From JANXQZ01 sp038225555 (lineage in GTDB: Bacteria > Acidobacteriota > Terriglobia > Bryobacterales > Bryobacteraceae), in contig JBBRRB010000004.1 of NCBI GenBank assembly GCA_038225555.1, positions 124,001 through 188,000 of the forward strand: 64,000 nucleotides of DNA. Reading direction: 5' to 3'. The notes beneath the pieces are model-generated. The model worked only from the letters and a program-made list of their open reading frames with translations. It searched no databases and had not been told where the DNA came from. Numbering within the stretch: the stretch's first letter is position 1; every line of letters begins with the position of its first letter. The position numbers and the translations under genes were made by a program. Shown here one piece after another: positions 8,672 to 16,268 of the stretch.

Positions 8672-9111
8672 AAAAGGTGCAATTGATTACGGACGGCGCA
8701 TGTCTGGGCAATCCCGGACCCGGCGGATGGGCGTGCGTGCTGAGGTATGGCGAGCTGAAGAAGGAGTTGTTCGGGTCGGACGAAGATACCACCAACAACC
8801 GAATGGAACTCCAGGCAGCGGTTGAGGGTCTGCGGGCGTTGAAGGAGCGCTGCGAGGTGGTGATCGTCACCGACTCCAATTATGTCAAGAACGGAATTAC
8901 TAAGTGGATTCAGAATTGGAAGCGGAACGGTTGGAAAACGTCCGATAAGAAGGCAGTGGTGAATCAGGATCTGTGGCTGGAGCTGGATACCCAGAACGCG
9001 CGGCATAACACGACTTGGGAGTGGACCAAGGGTCATGCATCCCATGCGGATAATAATCGTTGCGATGAGTTGGCCACGTCTGCGGCCCGATCACAGACAA
9101 GCAGCGCGTAG
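8668..9111 (+). CDS. rnhA: Ribonuclease HI
   Basis: Degrades the RNA strand of RNA-DNA hybrids. The 147-residue protein keeps all catalytic residues: Asp9 (ITDGACLGNPGPGG), Glu47 (TNNRMEL), Asp69 (VTDSNYV), His123 (KGHASH) and Asp133 (RCDELA). The basic handle loop (WIQNWKRNGWK) characteristic of proteobacterial-type RNase HI is present. The start is GTG 8668 inside the dusB stop codon region (GTGA), which fixes the start. Confidence 0.97.
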   Translation: MKKVQLITDGACLGNPGPGGWACVLRYGELKKELFGSDEDTTNNRMELQAAVEGLRALKERCEVVIVTDSNYVKNGITKWIQNWKRNGWKTSDKKAVVNQDLWLELDTQNARHNTTWEWTKGHASHADNNRCDELATSAARSQTSSA

Positions 9112-9128
9112 TTGCCGGGGTCGCCAGC

Positions 9129-9581
9129 TCAGACGTGCTGATCGAAGAGAATCTGATTTCCGTCGGGGTCCATGGCGACAAAACTCGCCGGGCCGGTGGT
9201 GCTCTCGTCTGCTTCCTTCGCCAACTGAACGCCTTGCGCCTTCAACTGGCGCTGCAGTTCGCGCACATCCGTGAAAGCAGCGAGTTTCTTGGCGTTGCTG
9301 TCCCAGCCAGGGTTGAAGGTTAGTATGTTCTTGTCGAACATGCCTTTGAAGAGGCCTATGACATGATCGCCGTTCTTCATGATCAGCCAGTTCTGCGCTT
9401 GGACTCCGGCGAACGCCTTGAAACCGAACTTCTCGTAAAACTGCTTGGACGCTTCCAGGTCCTTGACAGTTAAGCTGATTGAAAACGTGCCGAGATTCAT
9501 ATTTTTGGTTGGGGCGGCCGGGGCTTGCCCCGCGGCGGCGAGGGCGGCGGTGGCGGCAAGAAGAGCGCGTCGAGTGGGCAT
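9129..9581 (-). CDS. Secreted glyoxalase/VOC-family protein
   Basis: The 150-residue product opens with an Arg-containing, Ala-rich export signal (MPTRRALLAATAALAAAG) followed by one VOC (glyoxalase/dioxygenase) fold: SISLTVKDLEASKQFYEKFGF, then a middle strand pair and the closing ASFVAMDPDGNQILFDQ. The PDGN motif and final strands are typical of the family. Substrate cannot be deduced, and the metal-ligand set of true glyoxalase I is not obvious. It converges with rnhA and has no operon partner. Confidence 0.85.
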   Translation of the reverse strand: MPTRRALLAATAALAAAGQAPAAPTKNMNLGTFSISLTVKDLEASKQFYEKFGFKAFAGVQAQNWLIMKNGDHVIGLFKGMFDKNILTFNPGWDSNAKKLAAFTDVRELQRQLKAQGVQLAKEADESTTGPASFVAMDPDGNQILFDQHV

Positions 9582-9669
9582 AAGATGGTGGCCGAGTTAC
9601 TTACTATAGCATCGAACGGCGAGCCCTTGATCGCAGATGGTCACGGTTTCAAGCATCGATCAGCGTTCT

Positions 9670-9895
9670 CTAGATGATGTGCTGCAAATAGCGGGAGGCG
9701 TCAGAAGGCAAGGGCGCGGTCCCGGTCGATCTCATGCTGAAAGGGGCGCTTGCGAACTGGCTTAGCCACTACGTCTACCTTGCAGCCGAGCAGTTTTTGG
9801 AACCGAACAGGGATGCGCTAAACAACCGCCAGCTTTGAGCTCCCCTTGCGTGCGTCGCAAGTGGCGATAGATTGCTCCCGATGAATGTCTCTCAT
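9670..9895 (-). pseudogene. Relic of an MntA/HepT (nucleotidyltransferase-HEPN) toxin-antitoxin pair
   Basis: Reading the minus strand, one frame ends at TGA 9703-9701 with KLLGCKVDVV...HEIDRDRALAF, the usual C-terminus of MNT-type minimal nucleotidyltransferase antitoxins. Just upstream, two other frames hold RRTQGELKA and then ASLFGS, the usual start of that family, but the catalytic GSxxRG...SDxD region is gone. Overlapping the TGA, a frame reads SDASRYLQHII and halts at TAG 9672, matching the N-terminus of HepT-type HEPN toxins. The pieces are in the right order for an operon whose members have suffered deletion and frameshifts. Not functional. The rest of the 540-bp gap before the cold-shock gene is described separately. 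Confidence 0.6.
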
Positions 9896-9969
9896 TTGGC
9901 CATGCCGTTTCGCTCAGTCAATGGGGATCTGAGCTCCAGTTGGCTAAGGTTGTTAAAGAGTACAGGTGG

Positions 9970-10069
9970 GTAACTGGGGGGAAGTTACACTGAAAGCCCC
10001 CAAGCGTTAGGTGGTAGCCAGCATTGGGGGCCATTGATGCCCGCACGGTCCCGGATGGAACCGTGCGGG
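9970..10069. repeat. Three consecutive perfect hairpins downstream of the cold-shock gene
   Basis: Three inverted repeats follow one another without overlap: 9970-9975 with 9983-9988 (6 bp, 7-nt loop of G-rich bases), 9996-10003 with 10024-10031 (GCCCCCAA/TTGGGGGC, 8 bp, 20-nt loop), and 10040-10049 with 10060-10069 (CCCGCACGGT/ACCGTGCGGG, 10 bp, 10-nt loop). No T-tract follows on either strand, so simple intrinsic termination is not obvious. The array lies 50 bp past the stop of the minus-strand cold-shock gene and could shape its 3' UTR or be a structured RNA. Confidence 0.6.
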
Positions 10070-10119
10070 TGCGGAATAAGCCGGGCGAAACTACGTTTTT
10101 CGTTTTTTACTGGGTTTCG

Positions 10120-10323
10120 TTAGGCGGGGGTAACTTGCTCGGCTTGCAGGCCTTTGGGGCCGCGCTTTACGACAAAAGATACGCGAAGTCCTTCCTCCAG
10201 CGTACGGTAGCCGCTTGCTTCGATGGCCGAGAAGTGAACGAACACGTCTTCACCGTTCTCGCGTGCAATGAATCCAAATCCTTTGGCGGCGTTAAACCAC
10301 TTTACTGTCCCTGTTTCTTTCAT
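10120..10323 (-). CDS. Cold-shock protein (CspA family)
   Basis: A 67-residue single OB-fold RNA chaperone. It begins MKETGTVKWFNAAKGFGFI with RNP1 (KGFGFI, residues 14-19) and RNP2 (VFVHF, 27-31), and ends with the usual GPKGLQAEQV tail. The gene stands alone with about 210 bp of non-coding DNA upstream up to the divergent small gene at 10535; long 5' leaders with regulatory structure are common for cold-shock genes, but I cannot define a specific element here. Confidence 0.96.
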   Translation of the reverse strand: MKETGTVKWFNAAKGFGFIARENGEDVFVHFSAIEASGYRTLEEGLRVSFVVKRGPKGLQAEQVTPA

Positions 10324-10534
10324 GGTGCTTCCTTTTTTGCAATTGATGTTAGTTAGCGATCAAAATCCAGCGGAATCGAGCAGGACGGTATAGCGATAGC
10401 GAGGACACGATATTCGGAATACAATCGGCACATCGATGTACGGAGGGGTTCAATAGCTTTCAGTATAGTAACACGGTTTGGGGCACGGCTGTTGGCCCTC
10501 CAATCTGGTACCCTGAGATTTGTGAGGAGGCAAT

Positions 10535-10720
10535 ATGTCAGGACGCGGCAGGTCGACTTATCAGAAGAAACAAAAAGAAACAGCACGTCTCGAAAAGCGC
10601 CAGGCAAAGGCGCAGCGTAAAGAGGAACGTAAGAACGAGCCCAAGGTTGAAGAAGATTTGGAAAACATGCCTCCGGGTCCGTATCTGGAAGGCGATGGAA
10701 CCGGCCCGGAATCGATTTAG
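10535..10720 (+). CDS. Small basic conserved-type hypothetical protein
   Basis: A 61-residue, highly charged protein: a Lys/Arg/Glu/Gln-rich predicted helix from residue 8 to 40 (YQKKQKETARLEKRQAKAQR) followed by an acidic, Pro/Gly-rich tail. The start is well supported by a strong GAGGAGG ribosome-binding site 5 nt before the ATG, and a good terminator follows 13 bp after the stop, so it is a genuine single-gene unit. Similar short basic proteins occur in acidobacterial genomes, but no function is known to me; nucleic-acid binding is a guess from charge. Confidence 0.8.
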   Translation: MSGRGRSTYQKKQKETARLEKRQAKAQRKEERKNEPKVEEDLENMPPGPYLEGDGTGPESI

Positions 10721-10732
10721 CACCCACGAGTT

Positions 10733-10782
10733 GTGCCGAAGCCGGAATCTGGTTGACGAAAGCGCCGGTTTCGGCACTTTTC
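10733..10782 (+). terminator. Rho-independent terminator after the small basic gene
   Basis: GTGCCGAA at 10733-10740 pairs with TTCGGCAC at 10770-10777, extended inward by a GCCGG/CCGG pairing, and is followed directly by five T residues (10778-10782) on the plus strand. Confidence 0.8.
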
Positions 10783-10943
10783 GCGAGTGTTTCTTCAAGG
10801 CTACCCCCACCGTTTTTGCTGCGTTTGGTTTGTTCCCCTCCCCCGTACTTTGTCGTTAGCTTCGTCATTACAGAACTCTTACAGACGCGCCGGGGTTTCA
10901 TTGCTAGCTTGGAATTGTAGACTTCGCATTCCTAAAATTTCAA

Positions 10944-11798
10944 ATGAGCACAGAGATCACCAGCTTCCCGAACCGCCAAAAAATGAATTGGCTGACGACG
11001 ATTGTTTTCGCACTTTTTCACGTGGGTGCCGTGGCCGCACTCTTCATGTTCAGCTGGCGCGTTTTCGCCGCGACCGTGTTTTTGTATTGGATGAGCATTG
11101 GCCTGGGCATCAGCCTGGGATACCACCGGCTGCATACGCACCGGTCCTTCAAAGTGCCGCTCCCGCTTGAATATTTTTTCGCTCTGTGCGGAGCGCTGAC
11201 GCTTGAGGGCGGGCCGATTTTCTGGGTGGCCACCCACCGCATTCATCACCAAAAATCAGATCATGCAGGCGACCCGCACTCTCCGCGCGACGGGGCCTTC
11301 TGGTCGCACGTGGGCTGGATCCTGTTCGGCGAAGCCAATCACGCCAACACCGCCATGATGTCCAAATACGCTCCGGATTTAGCCAAGCACCGCTTTTATA
11401 TCTGGCTGAATAACTACCACTGGATTCCGCAGGTTGTTCTGGGCGTGATCCTGCTTGCGATTGGCGGCTGGCCGCTGATGTTTTGGGGAATCTTCGTGCG
11501 AGTGACGTTCGGCTTGCATGCAACTTGGCTGGTGAACTCGGCCACTCACATGTGGGGATCCAGACGGTTTAATACCCGGGATGACTCGCGGAATAACTGG
11601 TGGGTTGCACTGATGACTTTTGGCGAGGGCTGGCATAACAATCACCATGCACACCCGACCTCGGCGCGGCATGGGCTTGCGTGGTATGAGTTCGATCCCT
11701 CGTGGCTTACTCTTCGGCTTATGTCGTACTTTGGCATCGCGAAATCGATTCGGGTGGCGAAGCTAACCAGCGCGGTCGCGGAACGAGAAGCGGCATAG
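10944..11798 (+). CDS. Membrane fatty-acid desaturase (delta-9 acyl-CoA type)
   Basis: Integral-membrane di-iron enzyme that introduces a double bond into acyl chains. The 284-residue protein has the three histidine boxes: HRLHTH (61-66), HRIHH (98-102) and HNNHH (231-235), with hydrophobic helices between, and the sequence GEGWHNNHHAHPTSARHG typical of stearoyl-CoA-desaturase-like bacterial enzymes. It stands alone, with its own 220-bp upstream region. Likely role is membrane fluidity adjustment; note the cold-shock gene 600 bp away on the other strand. Confidence 0.93.
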   Translation: MSTEITSFPNRQKMNWLTTIVFALFHVGAVAALFMFSWRVFAATVFLYWMSIGLGISLGYHRLHTHRSFKVPLPLEYFFALCGALTLEGGPIFWVATHRIHHQKSDHAGDPHSPRDGAFWSHVGWILFGEANHANTAMMSKYAPDLAKHRFYIWLNNYHWIPQVVLGVILLAIGGWPLMFWGIFVRVTFGLHATWLVNSATHMWGSRRFNTRDDSRNNWWVALMTFGEGWHNNHHAHPTSARHGLAWYEFDPSWLTLRLMSYFGIAKSIRVAKLTSAVAEREAA

Positions 11799-11877
11799 AC
11801 GCCCTAAAAGGCCGCCACGGGCAGGATTGCCCAAGGCCACCTCGTCCGGCTCCTGCGCGATTAATAAGTTCGAGCAA

Positions 11878-11917
11878 GCCGACGAGGGCGTCGGCTGCGG
11901 GACAGGGTCCCGCCCCA
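11878..11917. repeat. Tandem double-hairpin element
   Basis: Two abutting hairpins: GCCGAC 11878-11883 with GTCGGC 11890-11895, and GCGGGAC 11897-11903 with GTCCCGC 11907-11913, followed by CCCACAA. The architecture and the trailing GCCCCACAA (11912-11919 region) recur at 63199-63240. No T-tract follows, so it resembles a dispersed palindromic repeat rather than a standard terminator. Confidence 0.6.
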
Positions 11918-11944
11918 CAAAACTGGCATGGCACAATCTAGACA

Positions 11945-12778
11945 ATGAGTGTGAGCAGGCTGGGCTTGTGCGCAGCATGGCTTCTGTCTACTCTCGTCGC
12001 GCAGCAGGACCCGCGGGTGACCGACGCCCTCTATCGCATCTCCAAAGAAGCGTCTGGATTGTGGCAGACCGCGCCGCACTTTATCGGGCTCGAAACGCTG
12101 ACCCAAAAAGCGCTTACGAAGGGAAAGGGCAAGCTGCCGCCGGGGTTTCGAACACGTGAGATCGTTTCCTTGTACTCACTGGGCGCGTTGAAGGGTTCGC
12201 CCGAGGCGTTGCGCGAGCTTCGGCGGATCGTATCGGTCGATGGCAATTCGCTGGATGGCGAGAAAACCGGGCGAGCAGAGTTTGAGCGGGAACTAGCCTC
12301 GACTTCAGATAGCGGCAAGATCGCATTGCTGAAGGAATTCGAGAAGACTTGCTTAGCCGGGTCGGCCACCGATTTCGGCCAATTGATCCTGCTGTTCACT
12401 CGCCCCAACCTTTCCAAATACTCGTTCGAGTTCGCCGGGGATGCTCGGATCGGCGTAGATGATGCCTGGCTGATCGGCTTCAAGCAGCAGACTGGGGACG
12501 AATCGCTGCATATTTCCGAGGGCGGGAGCAACAGGTCCGAAAAGTTGCAGGGCGAAATTTCGGTTCGCCAGGGCGACTATCTGCCGCTCAGGATTGTTCT
12601 CAACGTCACCCATGCTCGCGGGAAGAACGAGATTCGAGACGCGGCCAAACTGGATTACATGGTTGTGGGCGGCGCACTGTTGCCTGCCGCGCTGGTATAT
12701 CGGCGCTTTGTCAACGGAGATCTTGCAATGGAAAGCATCTATCGCTACTCGGACTGGCAGCCGTCAGTGGCACCATGA
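11945..12778 (+). CDS. Secreted protein of unknown function
   Basis: No family recognised. The 277-residue protein opens with a signal peptide (MSVSRLGLCAAWLLSTLVAQQ) and then a soluble mixed alpha/beta body; the latter half (about 150-270) reads as an antiparallel beta-rich region with phrases such as SVRQGDYLPLRIVLNV and KLDYMVVGGALLPAALVYRRF, as in lipoprotein-carrier-like barrels. Its stop overlaps the next gene's ATG by 4 bp (ATGA), so the two are co-translated. Looks like one of the lineage-specific exported proteins common in this group. Confidence 0.75.
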   Translation: MSVSRLGLCAAWLLSTLVAQQDPRVTDALYRISKEASGLWQTAPHFIGLETLTQKALTKGKGKLPPGFRTREIVSLYSLGALKGSPEALRELRRIVSVDGNSLDGEKTGRAEFERELASTSDSGKIALLKEFEKTCLAGSATDFGQLILLFTRPNLSKYSFEFAGDARIGVDDAWLIGFKQQTGDESLHISEGGSNRSEKLQGEISVRQGDYLPLRIVLNVTHARGKNEIRDAAKLDYMVVGGALLPAALVYRRFVNGDLAMESIYRYSDWQPSVAP

Positions 12779-13374
12779 GCCGAGTGGTCTATCTGCATGG
12801 GTTCGCGAGCAGCCCGCTCTCGAAGAAGGCGCGCTGGTTTGGGGAGCGTTTTGCCGCGAAGGGAATCGCGCTGGAGGTCCCTGATCTCGCAGCTGGAGAC
12901 TTCGAGCATCTGACGATATCGGGGCAACTCCGGGTAATTGAAGCGGCATGCAAGGACGAAGCTGTCGTGCTGATGGGATCGAGCATGGGCGGGTATCTGG
13001 CTGCGCTGTACGCGGCGAGGCATCCCGAGGTGCAGAAGTTGGTGCTTATGGCTCCGGCGTTCTGTTTTGCACGACGCTGGCGGCAGCCGTTTGCAGGCGG
13101 TTTTCTGCCGGTCTATCACTATGGAGAAGGGCGCACGATCAACCTGAGCTACGGGATCATCGAGGATGGCGAGCGGTATGAAGATTATCCCGATTGCGGT
13201 CAGCCTGCGCTCATCTTCCATGGTACGCACGATACGGTGGTGCCTGCAGAGCTGTCTGGGGAGTTCGCGGCGCGGCAAGCGGGCGCGAAGGTGCGGCTGC
13301 TCGAATCGGATCACGAATTGATCGATGTTCTGGATACGATGTGGACGGAGACGGTCGAATTCTTAGGTTTGTAG
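12775..13374 (+). CDS. YqiA/YcfP-like alpha/beta hydrolase
   Basis: A compact 199-residue alpha/beta-hydrolase of the YqiA type (family members are esterases). It begins VVYLHGFASSPLSKKA, carries the nucleophile elbow GSSMGGYLA (Ser near 69), a possible acid in FHGTHDTVVP and the catalytic His in ESDHELID near the end. It is translationally coupled to the preceding secreted protein. Cytoplasmic by lack of signal peptide; substrate unknown. Its 3' end overlaps the convergent methyltransferase by 12 bp. Confidence 0.88.
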   Translation: MSRVVYLHGFASSPLSKKARWFGERFAAKGIALEVPDLAAGDFEHLTISGQLRVIEAACKDEAVVLMGSSMGGYLAALYAARHPEVQKLVLMAPAFCFARRWRQPFAGGFLPVYHYGEGRTINLSYGIIEDGERYEDYPDCGQPALIFHGTHDTVVPAELSGEFAARQAGAKVRLLESDHELIDVLDTMWTETVEFLGL

Positions 13375-14652
13375 AGAGACGTCGATTTCCCGAGGCATCA
13401 ACGCTCGCTTGCCGATTCGTACCGTAATGTCGTGCCGTCCGGGCGGGATTCCTTCGGGCAGCCGAAAGTTCACTTCGTAGCGCGGCGTCACAGGGTCGGT
13501 GCAAAATGTTTTCAGCTCGCGCACCGGCAAGCCTCCCACTTTGACGGTGATCAGTTCGGGGCTGCGTACTTCATCCAATTGGATTTTCACGGTGCCCGAG
13601 GTTGAGCGGTTCTCGTCCACGATGTTGATTCCATCGGTGACGGCAATAATGCGCGGCACCATTGGTCCAGCCGGGATCACTCGGAGATAGGCCGACGCTT
13701 GGAGCAGCTTCACGGGAACCAGTCCGGTGCGCGTGCTGCTCGGCAGCAGAACGTTGATCTGCTGAAGTCCATCCGCTTCGGGCGGGCCGATATAGACGAC
13801 CTCGCCTCGCTGGCCGTCAATGCGGACATCCAAGGTGTTCAGGTCGGCGGCGGTCGGGAGATTGACGGTCCAAAGGGAGATGGCGGCGAGCGCGCCTCGG
13901 TTGGGCACGACGGGTTCGCTGCTGGATGCGTTGGTGATGCGGCGAATGGATACGGGGGCGGGATCGGCGCTCGGGGATGGAACGGCTGGCTTGCGCCAGG
14001 TGGTCCACAGGTATTGAGTGCCCGCGCCTTCGAGAGCCAGCAGTTGGAGACTATTCGCGGCAGCGAAATCGCGCAACTCCGTGGTGGTGAAACTCACGCC
14101 GCTCCATGTGTCGGGCTGTTCGGATAGCGGCAGGCTGTTAAACTGTCCTCGAAAAACTCCGCCGGGCTTCAGGACTCTCACGATCTCGCGCATGTACTCG
14201 AGGACGACGGACCGGCTAGGAATATGTTGGAAAACCGCATACGAGTAGACGATTTCGAAGGATTGATCCGCGAAACGGTTGAGGCTGGAGCCATTGGTGG
14301 CGTGCACATGCGCGTGCGGGATATCGCGCAGCCTCTCGCGGGCGATGCGGATCATTTCGTCGGAAACGTCCACCCCGTGGATTTCGCCAAAGTGGGGACT
14401 GAGCGGCTTCATGAGGCGACCGGGTCCGCAGCCGATTTCGAGAGCACGCCAGGCGCGCCGGTTCGAGTCCTTTGGGAAACGCTTGAACTCCCACTCGATG
14501 GCGCCGACCACATCTAAAGCAGTTTTTAAAAAGCCCTCTTCGTCCTGATTGCGGCTGCCGAAGGCCACGTAGTAATGCGCGTCCTCGCGGGCGCGCTGGT
14601 TCCAGTCGGCTCGCATCTGCTCGGAGACATTGCTGATCGGAACATCACTCAT
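13363..14652 (-). CDS. SAM-dependent methyltransferase with C-terminal Ig-like (Solibacter-type) domain
   Basis: The start is ATG 14652, 8 bp inside the upstream gene; longer readings in the same frame are antisense-like. Residues 1-240 form a class I methyltransferase: LEIGCGPGRLMKPL (motif I, about 75), VDVSDEMIRIARERL, and FEIVYSYAVFQHIP/LKPGGVFRGQF. The remaining 190 residues are different: LWTVNLPTAADLNTLDVRIDG, YIGPPEADGLQQINVLLP and two further beta-sandwich-like repeats, resembling the Solibacter-specific domain normally found at the end of secreted proteins. No signal peptide is present. Fusion of the two is unusual; substrate unknown. Confidence 0.85.
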   Translation of the reverse strand: MSDVPISNVSEQMRADWNQRAREDAHYYVAFGSRNQDEEGFLKTALDVVGAIEWEFKRFPKDSNRRAWRALEIGCGPGRLMKPLSPHFGEIHGVDVSDEMIRIARERLRDIPHAHVHATNGSSLNRFADQSFEIVYSYAVFQHIPSRSVVLEYMREIVRVLKPGGVFRGQFNSLPLSEQPDTWSGVSFTTTELRDFAAANSLQLLALEGAGTQYLWTTWRKPAVPSPSADPAPVSIRRITNASSSEPVVPNRGALAAISLWTVNLPTAADLNTLDVRIDGQRGEVVYIGPPEADGLQQINVLLPSSTRTGLVPVKLLQASAYLRVIPAGPMVPRIIAVTDGINIVDENRSTSGTVKIQLDEVRSPELITVKVGGLPVRELKTFCTDPVTPRYEVNFRLPEGIPPGRHDITVRIGKRALMPREIDVSLQT

Positions 14653-15943
14653 TCGAGCAGCGGTTTCCTCGAATGTGATTGTCCGCCAAAGAGACGCCCG
14701 GTGCGGCCAGTATGCAATCTTTGGCCATTTTCCAGCCCGAGATAGAGTTGTTTTCGATCGTGAGATTGCGCGCCGGATCGGGCTTTTCGGCGCGTCGGGC
14801 GAGATAGATCCCGCTCTCGAGAAATCCGGGTTCGCCTGCGATCGGGAGGCAGCCAAACTTTAGATTCATTTCATTGCAATGGGCCGTATTCAGACGACTC
14901 ATTTTGTTGCGCACGATCTTGTGTCCCTCGCCAATCACAAAGATGCCGCCAAACTTCATCCCTTCCAGAGTATTATCTTCGATGACGATATTTCGCGATT
15001 GCATTTCGTTGCTGGTGTTGTTGAGCGAGATGCCGAAGTTGCCGTAGGCGTAGTCTTCCGGCTTGCCCCGATTGATGCAGGTGTTGCCGCGTACCACTCC
15101 ATCGTGGAAGCCGTCCAGGTCGATGCATTTCCCGTTCACTTCCTCGAATCGGTTGTACTCGTAGACGCTCTTGTCCACGTTGCCCGCCGTGTCGATGCCA
15201 ACCGGCGTGCCCATGTTTTCGAGGTCTACTTCGGGGAGGCGGAGTCCGATTCTTTGCCCGGTGTTGCCCGCGACGGTAACCTCGCTGGCGTGCCCGACCT
15301 GGATTGCGTCCCGTCCGATGTCGCTGAACTGGTTATGGGCGATTTTTCCGCGCACATTGCGGGGTGAATGGAAATACGCGTGCGTCCAAACGGCATTGCC
15401 TCGGATATTGCGAAACACGGAATCGGCAACCAGAAAGTTTGAAGTTCCCTCCTCCAGCAGAATGCCACCGGAGGTGTTGTTCCGGCCTTTTGCATTCCGC
15501 GAACCGCTATCGGCCACGGAGATATGGATGAGCGAAACGTTGTTGGAACGGCTGATCAGGACTGCAAAATTCGGAATATTGATGAAATCGACGTGCTCCA
15601 TCCAGATGGGGCCGCTGTCCTCGATCAGGATGCCGTTCAAAGCGAAAAACTTTGAAAACGTCATATCTCCCGGAGGCAAACCGGTCGGTTGCTCAAGGGC
15701 TATGCGATTTCCGTCGATCATGAGATTGCGAATATTCAGGTTGCGGCAGTCGCGGCACACGATGGCTGCCCGGCCTTTAAAGGCGTTGGTGAGATGCAGT
15801 GTCGTGCCATTGCCCACGATGGTGAGATCGTGCGCACCCTGGGGCAGGAGGAGTTCACGCGAGACTTCGATTCGACCTGCTGGAAGTTGCACCGTGCCGG
15901 ACCGAGCGGAGAGAAGGAGGAGTAAGGCTTCCGCCCCGCTCAC
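14645..15943 (-). CDS. Right-handed parallel beta-helix protein
   Basis: A 432-residue protein built of pectate-lyase-like turns: many copies of short Asn/Ile/Val motifs such as NLNIRNLMIDGN, NNVSLIHISVADS, SEVTVAGNTGQ, RNIVIEDNTLEG and NLTIENNSISG. Such folds occur in polysaccharide lyases, hydrolases and epimerases; no catalytic set is evident. The first 20 residues are hydrophobic (ALLLLLSARSG) but not a clean signal. The GTG start at 15943 overlaps the stop of the upstream fragment (GTGA), and the stop overlaps the downstream methyltransferase by 8 bp, so three genes are tightly coupled. Confidence 0.85.
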   Translation of the reverse strand: MSGAEALLLLLSARSGTVQLPAGRIEVSRELLLPQGAHDLTIVGNGTTLHLTNAFKGRAAIVCRDCRNLNIRNLMIDGNRIALEQPTGLPPGDMTFSKFFALNGILIEDSGPIWMEHVDFINIPNFAVLISRSNNVSLIHISVADSGSRNAKGRNNTSGGILLEEGTSNFLVADSVFRNIRGNAVWTHAYFHSPRNVRGKIAHNQFSDIGRDAIQVGHASEVTVAGNTGQRIGLRLPEVDLENMGTPVGIDTAGNVDKSVYEYNRFEEVNGKCIDLDGFHDGVVRGNTCINRGKPEDYAYGNFGISLNNTSNEMQSRNIVIEDNTLEGMKFGGIFVIGEGHKIVRNKMSRLNTAHCNEMNLKFGCLPIAGEPGFLESGIYLARRAEKPDPARNLTIENNSISGWKMAKDCILAAPGVSLADNHIRGNRCSNE

Positions 15944-16251
15944 TTCTTTCTCAGGTCGTAGGTGTCGCCCGGCGAGAGGAAAAAATAGTTGTTGCCGTCA
16001 GGTTCGCGTCCGTCGTAGATCGCGACCTTGCTGATTCCGACTACTTTGAAGCGGTTTCCTTGAACGACGATGGCGGTGCTTTTGTCAATGCCAAAGCCGA
16101 GAAGCTCGGGGTGAGCTTCGATTACGCCGACCAGATCTTTTTCGCGGTGGCGCGTCAGGAGGTGCTGGTCGACAAACTCACCGCCAGGTCCCTCGGTTGC
16201 TGCGGGAAGCCAGCCGCATGCGAGAGCAACTCTAAATGGGAGCGATGCCAT
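15940..16251 (-). pseudogene. Cyanophycinase-like (peptidase S51) remnant, internal deletion
   Basis: The 103 residues from about position 25 onward match the C-terminal third of cyanophycinase-type S51 serine peptidases: FVDQHLLTRHREKDLVGVI, HPELLGFGIDKSTAIVV and the following strand region. The N-terminal part with the catalytic Ser (GSSAGA-type motif) is absent; the fragment instead starts with a short signal-like piece (MASLPFRVALACGWLPAA) joined directly to the C-terminal block, as expected from an in-frame deletion of some 170 residues. Full members are about 270-300 residues. It probably persists because its stop is coupled to the beta-helix gene's GTG. Confidence 0.7.
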
Positions 16252-16268
16252 GCTCCTATTGTCCCTGA

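Noticed and set aside
10353..10901. 182-residue minus-strand frame upstream of the cold-shock gene
   Set aside because: Covers the well-supported small gene at 10535 and its terminator; residues resemble no protein family.
15171..16034. 287-residue plus-strand frame
   Set aside because: Antisense to the beta-helix gene; Arg/Ser-rich shadow composition.
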